This document shows positions 55,400 through 63,640 of a DNA stretch of 64,000 nucleotides, one piece after another. The translations under genes were made by a program, and so were the position numbers. The stretch is from contig NZ_JAHKRK010000001.1 in NCBI RefSeq assembly GCF_019396355.1, positions 1 through 64,000 on the forward strand, read 5' to 3'. How positions within the stretch are numbered: the first letter of the stretch is position 1; each line of letters opens with the position of its first letter. The notes beneath the pieces are model-generated. The model was not told where the DNA came from and did no database searches. It worked only from the letters and a program-made list of their open reading frames with translations. Source of the stretch: Pseudonocardia nigra (GTDB lineage: Bacteria > Actinomycetota > Actinomycetes > Mycobacteriales > Pseudonocardiaceae).

Positions 55400-55948
55400 C
55401 ACGGCAGGCGGGCCACTATCCTGTGCCCGTACGACGCCACCCGACTCGACCCGGCGGTCCTCGCCGACGCCGAGCAGACCCATCCGGTCCTGATCGAGCG
55501 CGGGGCCCGGCGCACCAGCAGCGGATACGCGCCCGCGCGCGCCGTCGCCCGGGTGGGCGGGCCGCTCCCCCGGCCGCAGGTGCCGGCGTTCGCCTTCGAC
55601 GCCGAGCGGCTCGGCGCGGCCCGCCGCTTCGCCGCCGACAGGGCCCGGGCCGCCGGACTGTCGCAGGACCGTGTGGACGACTTTGTGCTCGCGATCGGCG
55701 AGCTCGCCGCCAACAGCATCCGCCACGGCGGTGGCCGCGGCACCCTCCGCGTCTGGGTCGAGGAAGGCATGCTCACCGGGGAGGTCCACGACGCCGGGCG
55801 GCTCACCGACCCGCTGGCGGGGCGCCGTCCGGTGGCGGCGACGGCGCTCGGCGGCCGCGGCCTGCTCGTGGTCCACCACGTCGCCGACCTCGTCCGCAGC
55901 ACCACCGGCGACGACGGCACCGCCACCCGGGTGCACCTGCGGGTATGA
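55400..55948 (+). pseudogene. RsbA-like anti-sigma/histidine-kinase-type regulator lacking its MEDS domain
   Basis: The frame reads ATILCPYDATRLDPAVLADAEQ, the usual end of an N-terminal MEDS sensory domain. An HATPase domain follows (AADRARAAGLSQDRVDDFVLAIGELAANSIRHGG, DPLAGRRPVAATALGGRGLLVVHHVADLV). The bulk of the MEDS domain and its start codon are absent; the homology starts abruptly at about 55405. GTG 55553 could start a 131-residue HATPase-only protein. The break coincides with the missing front of the divergent ABC operon, so one deletion or rearrangement probably explains both. Confidence 0.75.
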
Positions 55949-56035
55949 CCTCGCCGGAGCAACGACGCCGGATCAGCGGGCCATCAGGTCGCCCAGCGCC
56001 TTGGCGATCGGGAGCACTGGCCTGCGCGCACCCGA

Positions 56036-56545
56036 TGATCGCCGCGAGGTGACGGTTGCTGCTGCCCCGACTGCGGAAACTGCACCCCGAGGGGAGTGAC
56101 GGGGAAGGCCTCGAGAGGGCAGCAATCGTCGTTGCGAGTGCGATGACAGCACTCTCGCCGCGATCACCACGACCGCCGGACCCGAAGATCGTCGCGAGAT
56201 GTTCGTCTTTGCCCTCCCCACCGCAACAACCACCCGCTCGCGGTGATCATGGAACGGTCGGAGGTGGAGATCGTCGCGAGATGGCCGTCATCGCTGATCC
56301 CACTGCGAGAACTGCACCCTCGCGGCGATGCCGGGCTGCCAGGACCCCCACCACCCCGAAATAACCCTCATCGCTGTCCCGACCGCGGAAACCGCACTCT
56401 CGCGGCGATCATCACGACGACCGGGGACGGCGATCGTCGCGAGATGGTCGTCAATGCGGCCCCGACCGCCGAAATTGCACTCTCACGGCGATCGCGGGCT
56501 CCCACCGTTCCGACCTCGGCGACTGTTGCCGTTCCCACCGCAGCA
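56036..56545. repeat. Degenerate tandem array of units of about 82 bp with internal inverted repeats
   Basis: The 615-bp gap 55949-56563 holds no gene. Instead GATCGTCGCGAGATG-like blocks recur at 56038, about 56125, 56187, 56269 and 56432 (82 and 163 bases apart for the best copies). Each is followed by CCGACCGC-GAAA-GCA-like text and a CTCTCGCGGCGATC-like block. The latter is nearly the reverse complement of the first block, so each unit can fold on itself. Copies differ by many substitutions. Confidence 0.75.
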
Positions 56546-56563
56546 GCCGACAGCTCGGAGTGA

Positions 56564-57358
56564 TCACTGGGCCGGCCGTGAGGTCCGTGTTCCCCGCCGC
56601 GACCCCATCCCCCGCGATATCGCGAGGGCGGCGGCCCGGACGACCTGTTCGTACGCCTGCGGCTTCGCGGAGCCGGCGGGCACCACGATGGAGACCGCCG
56701 CGACGATCCGTTCGGCGTGGTCGCGGACGGGTGCGGCGACCGAGGAGACGGGCGCGGGGCGCTTTCGGTCGAACACCGCCACCCCGAGCCGCTGGACGTC
56801 CGCGAGCCGCCTGCGCAGCTCGGCCACGGCCGCGGGCGACTCGAGCAACGCGAACTGCTCGTCGCGGAAGGCGGGGTCAGCGTCGGCGAGGAGCACGAGC
56901 CCGACGCCGGTGTCGTGCAGGGGCATCCTGCCGCCGACGCGGTAGGCGACCTCCACGGCGGCCCGAGCCGACAGCCGTTCGACGAGCAGCGCCTCGGCGC
57001 CGTCGCGCACCGCGAGCAGCACGTGCTGCCGGGTGACCTCGTGCAGGTCCTCCAGGTAGGGCAGGGCCACCTCCCGCAGGCCATGGCTGCGCGGGGCGAG
57101 CGAGGCGATCTCGAACAGGCGCAGGCCGACGACGAAGCGGCCCTGCTCGTCGCGTTCCAGCGCACCCCACTCCCGCAGCCGCGCCGCCAGCCGGGAGGTG
57201 GTGCTGCGGGGCATCCCCGCGCGGCGGCTCAGCTCGGCCAGGCCCAGCGCCCGGTGGTCGGCGCTGAACGCGGCGAGCAGCGTCAGCGCCCGGTCCACCA
57301 CCGGGTCGCCGCTCTTCGGACGCTTCCCCCGCCGGGGAGCCGCCGCACCGGGATCCAC
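56564..57358 (-). CDS. IclR family regulator of the aromatic operon
   Basis: A 264-residue regulator with an N-terminal winged helix (VVDRALTLLAAFSADHRALGL, LSRRAGMPRSTTSRLAARL) and the IclR effector domain (HVLLAVRDGAEALLVERLS, GRMPLHDTGVGLVLLA). The start is GTG 57358 with GGAG three bases upstream. It is divergent from the intradiol dioxygenase gene and is the obvious candidate controller of that operon. Its 3' end abuts the tandem repeat array. Confidence 0.9.
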   Translation of the reverse strand: MDPGAAAPRRGKRPKSGDPVVDRALTLLAAFSADHRALGLAELSRRAGMPRSTTSRLAARLREWGALERDEQGRFVVGLRLFEIASLAPRSHGLREVALPYLEDLHEVTRQHVLLAVRDGAEALLVERLSARAAVEVAYRVGGRMPLHDTGVGLVLLADADPAFRDEQFALLESPAAVAELRRRLADVQRLGVAVFDRKRPAPVSSVAAPVRDHAERIVAAVSIVVPAGSAKPQAYEQVVRAAALAISRGMGSRRGTRTSRPAQ

Positions 57359-57523
57359 GACTCCGAGTCTGACAGGCCCAACCAATGGAACGCCCGCAGA
57401 CGCCGGGCGCCGCGGTTCCGATGCTGCGTTCACCCGTCCCGCCGGCTTCGCACGCTTCGCCGGCTGCCATCCCCCTGCGTCCACCCCGGACCACCGCCGA
57501 TCCGACCGGAGGAACCGAAAGAC
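57359..57523. promoter_or_regulatory. Divergent control region with small hairpin and an interspersed repeat
   Basis: The 165-bp gap between iclR and the dioxygenase gene must hold both promoters. A CGCCCG-N7-CGGGCG hairpin lies at 57391-57409, and GGAAC/GTTCC half-sites flank it more widely. From 57430 to 57474 it contains an interspersed repeat whose other copy is near 60984. No clear -10/-35 pair stands out. Confidence 0.5.
57430..57474 (-). repeat. Interspersed hairpin repeat, copy 1 (GGATGGCAGCCGGCG...)
   Basis: On the minus strand this reads GGGGATGGCAGCCGGCG, then AAGCGTGCGAAGCCGGCGGG and ACGGGTGA. A plus-strand copy at 60984-61027 matches at most positions. Both contain CCGGC and GCCGG arms around about 12 bases, so the element can form a hairpin. 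It sits in the iclR/dioxygenase control region. Confidence 0.75.
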
Positions 57524-58438
57524 ATGACACCGGAACCCGAGCTCGACCGGCTGCTCGCCGACGTCCTCAGACAGGTGAAGGCCGAGGACCCGCGGCTGGC
57601 AGAGATCGTCCGCTCGGCCGTGACCCACCTGCACGCGTTCGTCCGCGAGGTCCGCCCCACCGAGGAGGAGTGGCTGCGCGGGATCGACTTCCTCGTCCGC
57701 ACGGGACAGGCCTGCACGCCGACGCGTAACGAGTTCATCCTGCTGTCGGACATGCTCGGCCTGACCTCCGCGGTCGACGAGGTCAACCACGCCGGTCCCC
57801 CGGAGGCCACGCCGTCGTCGGTGGAGGGGCCGTTCCACTCCCCCGCCCCGGCACGCCCGCTCGGTGCGTCGATCGCCGAGGGCCCCGAGCGCGACCGCGC
57901 CGAGCCGATGGTCGTGCACGGCCGCGTCACCGACTGCGCCGGCACGCCGATCGCCGGCGCCACCGTCGACGTCTGGCAGGCCGACGACGCCGGGCACTAC
58001 GACACGCAGGACGTCGCACAGCCCGACGGCAACCTGCGCGCGCTGCTCACCACCGACGACGAGGGCCGGTACTGGTTCCGCAGCGTCCTGCCCAGCAGCT
58101 ACCCCGTGCCGACGGACGGCCCGGTCGGCGGCCTGCTCACCGCGCTGGGCCGTCACCCGATGCGCCCGGCGCACATCCACCTGCGCGTGGAGGCCGCGGG
58201 ACACCGGCCGGTCACCACCCACGTGTTCGTCGCGGGCGACCCCTACCTCGACTCGGACGCCGCGTTCGCCGTGAAGGACGCGCTCGTGGTCGCCCCCGAG
58301 CGCCGCGACGACCCGGGCGAGGCCGCGCGGTGGGCGGTCGACGGACCGTTCCTGGACTTCGCGTTCGACATCCGGCTGGTGGCCCAGCCGGCGCAGGCCG
58401 AGCTCGCTGCCGTGACCCTCGGTGGGGTGGCCCGGTGA
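57524..58438 (+). CDS. Intradiol ring-cleavage dioxygenase (hydroxyquinol/catechol 1,2-dioxygenase)
   Basis: A 304-residue non-haem Fe(III) dioxygenase with the helical N-terminal domain of catechol/hydroxyquinol 1,2-dioxygenases. Iron ligands are visible: Tyr159 (AGHYDTQ), Tyr193 (SSYPVPTDGPVGG), His217 and His219 (RPAHIHL). The PTDGPVGGLLTALGRHPMRPAHIH block favours hydroxyquinol-type enzymes. It cleaves an ortho-dihydroxylated ring between the hydroxyls. The start ATG 57524 follows GGAGG. First gene of the operon, divergent from iclR. Confidence 0.93.
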   Translation: MTPEPELDRLLADVLRQVKAEDPRLAEIVRSAVTHLHAFVREVRPTEEEWLRGIDFLVRTGQACTPTRNEFILLSDMLGLTSAVDEVNHAGPPEATPSSVEGPFHSPAPARPLGASIAEGPERDRAEPMVVHGRVTDCAGTPIAGATVDVWQADDAGHYDTQDVAQPDGNLRALLTTDDEGRYWFRSVLPSSYPVPTDGPVGGLLTALGRHPMRPAHIHLRVEAAGHRPVTTHVFVAGDPYLDSDAAFAVKDALVVAPERRDDPGEAARWAVDGPFLDFAFDIRLVAQPAQAELAAVTLGGVAR

Positions 58439-59265
58439 GGCTCGTCGGCCTGCGCGACGGGCGGGACACGCTCGTCGCGGTCGTCGTCGGCGACCGGCTG
58501 ACGCCGCTGGCGGAGGTGCGGGAGTTCTACGCGGACCTGCCGAAGTGGACGGCCGCGGCGGCCGCCGTGGCGACGGGCGAGCGCCCGCTGGCCGGTGCGC
58601 CACTCGCCCCGCCGGTGCCGCCGTCGGCGCGCGTGCTGTGCCTCGGCCTGAACTACCGGGCCCACGCGAACGAGGGCGTCTACGGCGTTCCGGACCACCC
58701 GACGATCTTCGGCCGGTGGACGCCGTCGCTGTCGGTCGGCGGGGTGCCCGTGCCGGTGCCTGCCAACGAGCCCGGCCTGGACTGGGAGGGCGAGGTGGCC
58801 GCCGTCGTCGGCGCCCGCCTCAGCGACGTCGACGCCGCAACCGCCGAGTCGGCCGTCCTCGGTTACGCGGTGTTCAACGACCTCACCGCCCGCACCGCCC
58901 AGAAGCTCACCGCGCAGTGGACGCTGGGCAAGAACGCCGACCGCAGCGGCCCGATGGGCCCGCTCGTCACCGCCGACGAGGTGGGCCCGCTCTCGGCCGG
59001 GCTGCGCCTGACCACCCGCGTCAACGGCGAGCTCGTGCAGGACGGCAGCACCCGCGACATGATCTTCGGGGTCGGCGACGTGCTGTCGCTCGTCAGCCGC
59101 ACGCTGACGCTCGAGCCGGGGGACGTCCTCGTCACCGGCACCCCGGAGGGCGTCGGGTACGTGCGCACGCCGCCGTGGCTGTTGCAGCCCGGCGACGTCG
59201 TGGAGGTCGAGGTCGAGCGCCTCGGCGTGCTGCGGACCCCGATCTGCGGGGCGGGCGAGCGATGA
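58435..59265 (+). CDS. Fumarylacetoacetate hydrolase (FAH) family protein
   Basis: A 276-residue FAH-fold enzyme. The metal-binding and catalytic elements are LCLGLNYRAHANE, GLDWEGEVAAVVG, and YAVFNDLTARTAQ, then LGKNADRSGPMGPLV, ending with the family motif DVLVTGTPEGVGY. Members hydrolyse, decarboxylate or isomerise acylpyruvates and oxo-acids from ring cleavage. The GTG start overlaps the dioxygenase stop (GTGA). The exact reaction is not determinable from sequence. Confidence 0.93.
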   Translation: MRLVGLRDGRDTLVAVVVGDRLTPLAEVREFYADLPKWTAAAAAVATGERPLAGAPLAPPVPPSARVLCLGLNYRAHANEGVYGVPDHPTIFGRWTPSLSVGGVPVPVPANEPGLDWEGEVAAVVGARLSDVDAATAESAVLGYAVFNDLTARTAQKLTAQWTLGKNADRSGPMGPLVTADEVGPLSAGLRLTTRVNGELVQDGSTRDMIFGVGDVLSLVSRTLTLEPGDVLVTGTPEGVGYVRTPPWLLQPGDVVEVEVERLGVLRTPICGAGER

Positions 59266-60878
59266 CGGAGCAGTACCCGGTGCTGATCGCCGGCGGCGGG
59301 CCGAGCGGCCTCGCGGTCGCGATCGAGCTGGGCCGGGCCGGGATCCGGTGCGCCGTCGTCGAGCCGCGCGAGACCGTCGGTACCGACCGGCCGCGAGCCA
59401 AGACCACCAGCGCCCGCACGATGGAGCTGCTGCGCCGGTGGGGCCTGGCCGACCGGGTGCGCGCAGCGGCGCCGCTGCCGGTGGCGCACGCCCAGGACGT
59501 CGTGTTCTGCACGCGCCTGACCGGGCACGAGATCACCCGCTTCCCGAACGCGTTCGCGCTGCACGCGCAGCGCCGCGACGAGTTCGCCGAGTGCGGCCAG
59601 CAGATTCCGCAGCCCGCCGTCGAGGCGGTGCTGCGCGAGGCCGTGGCCGAGCTCCCGGCCGTCGAGTTCCTCGCCGGACACCGCCTCGTCGGCGTCGAGG
59701 ACGCGCCGGACGGCGTCCGCGCCAGGGTCGCCGGGCCGGACGGCGCGCTCCGCACGGTCGAGGCCGGCTACCTCGTGGGCTGCGACGGCGCGAACGGCGT
59801 GAGCCGCGACGCCATCGGCGCGCGCTACTCGGGCGCGAGTGGCGAGCTGCCCAACGTCAACATCACCTTCCGCGCACCCGCCCTGACCGAGGACGTGCTC
59901 TGCGCTCGAGCCGTGCACTACTGGGTGCTCGGCGCGGAGGTGGGCGGGATCGTCGGCCGGATGGACCTCGACGGCACATGGTGGGCCATCGCCCAGGGTG
60001 TCGACGCCGCCGCGACCGACGTCGACCCGGTGGCGCTCGTGCAGCAGATGACCGGCACGACCGGACGGATCGAGGTGCTCGCCACCGACCCGTGGACGGC
60101 ACGGATGCTGCTCGTCGACCGCTACCGCGGCGACCGCGTGTTCCTCGTCGGCGACGCCGCGCACCTCAACCCGCCCTGGGGTGGGCACGGGTACAACACC
60201 TGCGTCGGCGACGCGGTGAACCTCGCGTGGAAGCTCGTCGCGGTGCTGCAGGGCTGGGCCGGGCCCGCGCTGCTGGACAGCTACGAGCCCGAACGGCGCC
60301 CGGTCGCGCAGCAGACCATCGCCGACGCCGGGGCCCAGGAGTCGCGGCTGGCGCGCGCGTTCGCCCACCCGGACCTCGACGCCGACACCCCCGCGGGCGC
60401 CGCACGCCGCGCCGCCGCCGCCGAGGCGCTGCGCGTCAAGCGCGCCGAGTTCCACAGCCTCGGGCTCGTGCTCGGCTACCACTATGCGGGCTCCCCCGTC
60501 GTGGTCGACGACCGCTCACCCGTGCCGCAGCACGATCCGCTGACCTACCACGGCTCGGCCCGGCCGGGCGCCCGGCTGCCGCACCGCTGGCTGCCCGACG
60601 GGTCGTCGCTCTACGACCACCTCGCCCCCACCGGCTTCACGCTGCTGCGCGGCGACGCCCGGCTCGACGTCGCCGCGTTCCGGGACGCCGCCGCCCGCCA
60701 CGGCGCTCCGCTCACCGTGCTGGACCTGCCCGGTCTCCCCGACACGCACGGCGCCCCACTGCTGCTCGTGCGCCCCGACCAGCACGTCGCCTGGCGCGGC
60801 GCCGACGCCACCGACGCCGTGGCCGTGCTCGACGCCGCCCGCGGCGCGGCCCGGGCGCCGGCCGCGCTCTCCCACTGA
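59262..60878 (+). CDS. FAD-dependent aromatic monooxygenase (class A)
   Basis: A 538-residue flavoprotein hydroxylase. FAD motifs are GGGPSG (11-16), YLVGCDGANGVSRDAIG, and VFLVGDAAHLNPPWGGHGYNTCVGDAVNLAWKL. The thioredoxin-like C-terminal domain ends LLLVRPDQHVAWRG. It probably hydroxylates an aromatic acid or phenol to the dihydroxy compound cleaved by the dioxygenase encoded two genes upstream. It starts within the FAH stop (ATGA). Confidence 0.93.
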   Translation: MTEQYPVLIAGGGPSGLAVAIELGRAGIRCAVVEPRETVGTDRPRAKTTSARTMELLRRWGLADRVRAAAPLPVAHAQDVVFCTRLTGHEITRFPNAFALHAQRRDEFAECGQQIPQPAVEAVLREAVAELPAVEFLAGHRLVGVEDAPDGVRARVAGPDGALRTVEAGYLVGCDGANGVSRDAIGARYSGASGELPNVNITFRAPALTEDVLCARAVHYWVLGAEVGGIVGRMDLDGTWWAIAQGVDAAATDVDPVALVQQMTGTTGRIEVLATDPWTARMLLVDRYRGDRVFLVGDAAHLNPPWGGHGYNTCVGDAVNLAWKLVAVLQGWAGPALLDSYEPERRPVAQQTIADAGAQESRLARAFAHPDLDADTPAGAARRAAAAEALRVKRAEFHSLGLVLGYHYAGSPVVVDDRSPVPQHDPLTYHGSARPGARLPHRWLPDGSSLYDHLAPTGFTLLRGDARLDVAAFRDAAARHGAPLTVLDLPGLPDTHGAPLLLVRPDQHVAWRGADATDAVAVLDAARGAARAPAALSH

Positions 60879-60921
60879 CCGCCCCTTCCCCGCACCCCAG
60901 ACCTCATCGTGGAGGCCCCCA

Positions 60922-60957
60922 ATGAGCGAGCTTGCGAGCGAATCATCGACACAGCGT
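60922..60957 (+). repeat. Interspersed repeat copy (TGAGCGAGCTTGCGAGCGAA type)
   Basis: Reads ATGAGCGAGCTTGCGAGCGA then ATCATCGACACAGCG. It matches the minus-strand copy at 39653-39689 almost exactly apart from the spacer, and the tandem copies at 36591-36644 with small indels. Here it begins 43 bp after the monooxygenase stop rather than at it. Confidence 0.8.
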
Positions 60958-61050
60958 CTGCGCGAAGCGCCGGCCGAGCCTGGGGGGATGGCAGCCGGCG
61001 GAGCCTGCGGAGCCGGCGGGGCGGGTAAGGACAGCGAGGCCGTGCGATGA
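60922..61050 (+). CDS. 42-codon ORF built from two interspersed repeats, coupled to the MFS gene
   Basis: ATG 60922 is preceded by GGAGG at a good distance and reads MSELASESSTQRLREAPAEP, then a Gly/Ala/Cys-rich stretch, to a TGA at 61048-61050 that overlaps the MFS start (ATGA). The first third is the TGAGCG-type repeat (also at 39653 and 36591). The second part is the hairpin repeat also at 57430. The peptide has no domain and may not be a functional protein. Translation of this leader could still couple ribosomes into the MFS gene. Confidence 0.45.
   Translation: MSELASESSTQRLREAPAEPGGMAAGGACGAGGAGKDSEAVR
60984..61027 (+). repeat. Interspersed hairpin repeat, copy 2
   Basis: Reads GGGGATGGCAGCCGGCGG, AGCCTGCGGAGCCGGCGGGG, CGGGTAA, matching the minus-strand copy at 57430-57474. 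CCGGC/GCCGG arms can form a hairpin just before the MFS start codon. Confidence 0.75.
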
Positions 61051-62462
61051 GTATCGAACCCACCGCAGGCCGAGCCGCCCCGCCCGCCGACGGCGCGGCA
61101 CTGCTGGACCGCGTGGAACGCATCCCGCTCACCCGGTTCCACCTGCGCATCGCCTCGATCCTCGGCGTGGGCACGTTCTTCGACTCCTTCGACGCCCTCG
61201 TCCTGTCGGTCGCCCTCACCGCGATCCTGTCCTCGCTCGGCGCCCCGCTGTCCGTCGCGGGTCTGCTGATCGCGGCGGGGTTCGTCGGGCAGATCATCGG
61301 CGCCGTCGCGTTCGGCGTGGTGAGCGAGCGCGCCGGCCGGAAGGTCGCCTTCGTGGCGGCGTCGGCGCTGTTCGGCGCGCTGTCGGTGGTGTCGGCGTTC
61401 GCCTGGAGCGCCGAGAGCCTGATGGTGTTCCGGCTGCTCCAGGGCATCGGCCTGGGCGCGGAGGTCCCGGTCGCCGCGGCGATGTTCAACGAGTTCGTCC
61501 GCGCCAAGGCCCGCGGGCGGATCGTGCTCATCTACGAGAGCCTGTTCGTCTGGGGGATCCTCGGCGCGACGCTGGTCGGTGCGGTCTTCCTGTCGGTCTT
61601 CCCGCCCGACGACGCCTGGCGCTACCTGTTCGTCCTCGGCGGCGTCCCGGTCCTCACCGCGGTCTGGGCGTGGTTCCGCCTGCCCGAGTCCCCCCGCCAC
61701 CTCGTCCACCGCGGCGACCTGGCGCAGGCCGAGTCGGTGATCGCCGAGATGGAGGCGAGCGCGCGCCGCGGCGGCCACGTGCTGGAGGACCCGGCAGCGG
61801 CGGTGCCGCGGGCGGTCGTCGCCGAGCCCCCAACCCGGTTCGGCGAGCTGTTCTCCCCGGCCTACCGCACGCGCACGCTCGCGCTGTGGTGCATCTGGTT
61901 CACCACGTTCCTCCCGCTCGGCGGGTTCACCTCGTGGATGCCGGCGCTGCTCAGCCGGGTCGGCGGGCTCCCGCCCGCCGTGGCGTCGCTGCTCACCGGC
62001 GGGATCGTCGTGGGCAACCTCGTCGTGCTCTACATCGCCGCGTCCTCGCTCGACCGCCGGGGCCGCCGGTTCTGGTTCACCGCCGGGTACGGGCTCGCGC
62101 TGCTCGGCAGCGTCGGCGGCGCGGTGGCGATCGGCCTGCTCGGCTGGAACGGCTGGGTCGTGCTGTTCGTCGCGGGGGCGCTCGTGCTGTTCGGGGTCAA
62201 CATCAATGCGCCCCTCGTCTACCTCTACACCGCCGAGCTGTACCCGACGCGCATGCGGGCCTGGGCGACGATGGTCGGCAGCACCATGCGCAACCTCGCC
62301 TCGGTGATCGCGCCGATCACCATCGGCCTGCTGCTGGGCGCCACCACGGGCGTGCTGTGGAGCTTCGTCCTGGCCACCGTGGTGCTGCTCGTCGGGCTGG
62401 CCGTCCTGCTGCGCTTCGGAGTGGAGACCAAGCAGCGCGCACTGGAGGAGCTCGCCCCGTGA
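61047..62462 (+). CDS. MFS transporter (aromatic acid/sugar porter type)
   Basis: A 471-residue, 12-helix carrier. It shows the family signature GVGTFFDSFDALVLS in helix 1, the loop SERAGRKVAFVAASALFGALS after helix 2, FRLLQGIGLGAEVPVAAAMFNEF, FRLPESPRHLV, and LYTAELYPTRMRAWATMVGSTMRNLASVI in the second half. These mark the metabolite:H+ symporter / aromatic acid:H+ symporter group. In this operon it probably imports the aromatic substrate. The ATG overlaps the stop of a tiny repeat-derived ORF. Confidence 0.92.
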   Translation: MSIEPTAGRAAPPADGAALLDRVERIPLTRFHLRIASILGVGTFFDSFDALVLSVALTAILSSLGAPLSVAGLLIAAGFVGQIIGAVAFGVVSERAGRKVAFVAASALFGALSVVSAFAWSAESLMVFRLLQGIGLGAEVPVAAAMFNEFVRAKARGRIVLIYESLFVWGILGATLVGAVFLSVFPPDDAWRYLFVLGGVPVLTAVWAWFRLPESPRHLVHRGDLAQAESVIAEMEASARRGGHVLEDPAAAVPRAVVAEPPTRFGELFSPAYRTRTLALWCIWFTTFLPLGGFTSWMPALLSRVGGLPPAVASLLTGGIVVGNLVVLYIAASSLDRRGRRFWFTAGYGLALLGSVGGAVAIGLLGWNGWVVLFVAGALVLFGVNINAPLVYLYTAELYPTRMRAWATMVGSTMRNLASVIAPITIGLLLGATTGVLWSFVLATVVLLVGLAVLLRFGVETKQRALEELAP

Positions 62463-63640
62463 CCGATCCGCTGGACGGCCTGCTGGTCGTCGACCTGTCC
62501 CGGGCGCTGGCCGGCCCGCACGCCACGATGATGCTCGGCGACCTCGGCGCCCGCGTCATCAAGATCGAGACCCCGGACGGCGGCGACGACACCCGCGGCT
62601 GGGGCCCGCCGTTCCGCCACCCCGAGGGCGCGGCCCGGGAGTCGACGTACTTCCTGTCGGCCAACCGGAACAAGGAGTCGATCGCGCTCGACCTGCGCTC
62701 CGCCGACGGTCGTGCGCTGCTCGAGAGCCTCGTCCGGCGCGCGGACGTGCTCGTGGAGAACTTCCGCACCGGAGTGCTCGACCGCCTCGGCTTCCCCGTC
62801 GCGCGGCTGCACGCGCTCAACCCACGGCTCGTGGTGCTGTCGATCTCCGGGTTCGGTCACGACGGCCCCGAGGGCGGCCGGGCGGGCTACGACCAGATCG
62901 CCCAGGGCGAGGCCGGGCTGATGGCCGTCACCGGGTCCGGCCCGGACGACCCGCAGCGCGTCGGGGTGCCGATCGCCGACCTGCTCGCCGGGATGTACGG
63001 CGCCTACGGCGTGCTCGCCGCCCTGCGCGAGCGCGACCGCACCGGCGCGGGCACCCTCGTGCGGACCTCGCTGCTGGCCGCCGTGGTCGGGGTGCACGGC
63101 TTCCAGGGCACCGCGTGGACCGTCGCCGGGCAGGCCGGCACGGCCCGCGGCAACCACCACCCGTCCATCTCGCCCTACGGGCTCTTCCGCTGTAAGAACG
63201 GGGGCGTGCAGATCGCCGTCGGCAGCGAGGGCCTGTGGCGCAGGCTGTGCAGCGAGTTCGGCCTCGACGCCGACGCCGACGGGATGGGCACGAACGGCGA
63301 GCGGGTGCGGCACCCCGAGCGGGTGCGCGAGGTCGTCGAGGGGGCGTTCGCCCACGACGAGCCCGCGGCGCTGCTCGCCCGGCTCGAGCGGGCCGGCGTG
63401 CCCGCCGGCCGGATCCGCGGCATCGACGAGGTCTACGCGTGGGAGCAGACCCGCAGCCAGGGCCTGCTCGTCGACGTCGAGCACGCCACCCTCGGCCGGC
63501 TCACCCTGCCCGGGCCGCCGCTGCGGTTCTTCGACGGCGCCGGAGAGGAACGCCCGCCCCGTGCCCACGCCGCCCCGCCCACCCTGGACCAGCACGGGCC
63601 CGCGCTGCGCACCGAGTTCGCGCCGGGGGCGCTGCCATGA
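62459..63640 (+). CDS. CaiB/BaiF family (class III) CoA transferase
   Basis: A 393-residue CoA transferase. It begins LLVVDLSRALAGPHATMMLGDLGARVIKIE, has FFLSANRNKESIALDL-like text (YFLSANRNKESIALDLRS), and carries the catalytic Asp in RAGYDQIAQGEAGLMAVTG. The GTG start overlaps the MFS stop (GTGA). It would activate an acid in this operon, possibly as the substrate of the carboxyltransferase encoded next. Confidence 0.92.
   Translation: MTDPLDGLLVVDLSRALAGPHATMMLGDLGARVIKIETPDGGDDTRGWGPPFRHPEGAARESTYFLSANRNKESIALDLRSADGRALLESLVRRADVLVENFRTGVLDRLGFPVARLHALNPRLVVLSISGFGHDGPEGGRAGYDQIAQGEAGLMAVTGSGPDDPQRVGVPIADLLAGMYGAYGVLAALRERDRTGAGTLVRTSLLAAVVGVHGFQGTAWTVAGQAGTARGNHHPSISPYGLFRCKNGGVQIAVGSEGLWRRLCSEFGLDADADGMGTNGERVRHPERVREVVEGAFAHDEPAALLARLERAGVPAGRIRGIDEVYAWEQTRSQGLLVDVEHATLGRLTLPGPPLRFFDGAGEERPPRAHAAPPTLDQHGPALRTEFAPGALP

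Noticed and set aside
56036-56545. CRISPR array
   Set aside because: The repeated blocks are too diverged and too far apart (about 82 bp), spacers are themselves repeated text, and no cas genes are near.
60516-61778. 420-codon minus-strand frame
   Set aside because: Antisense to the FAD monooxygenase and MFS genes, low complexity, no recognisable domain.
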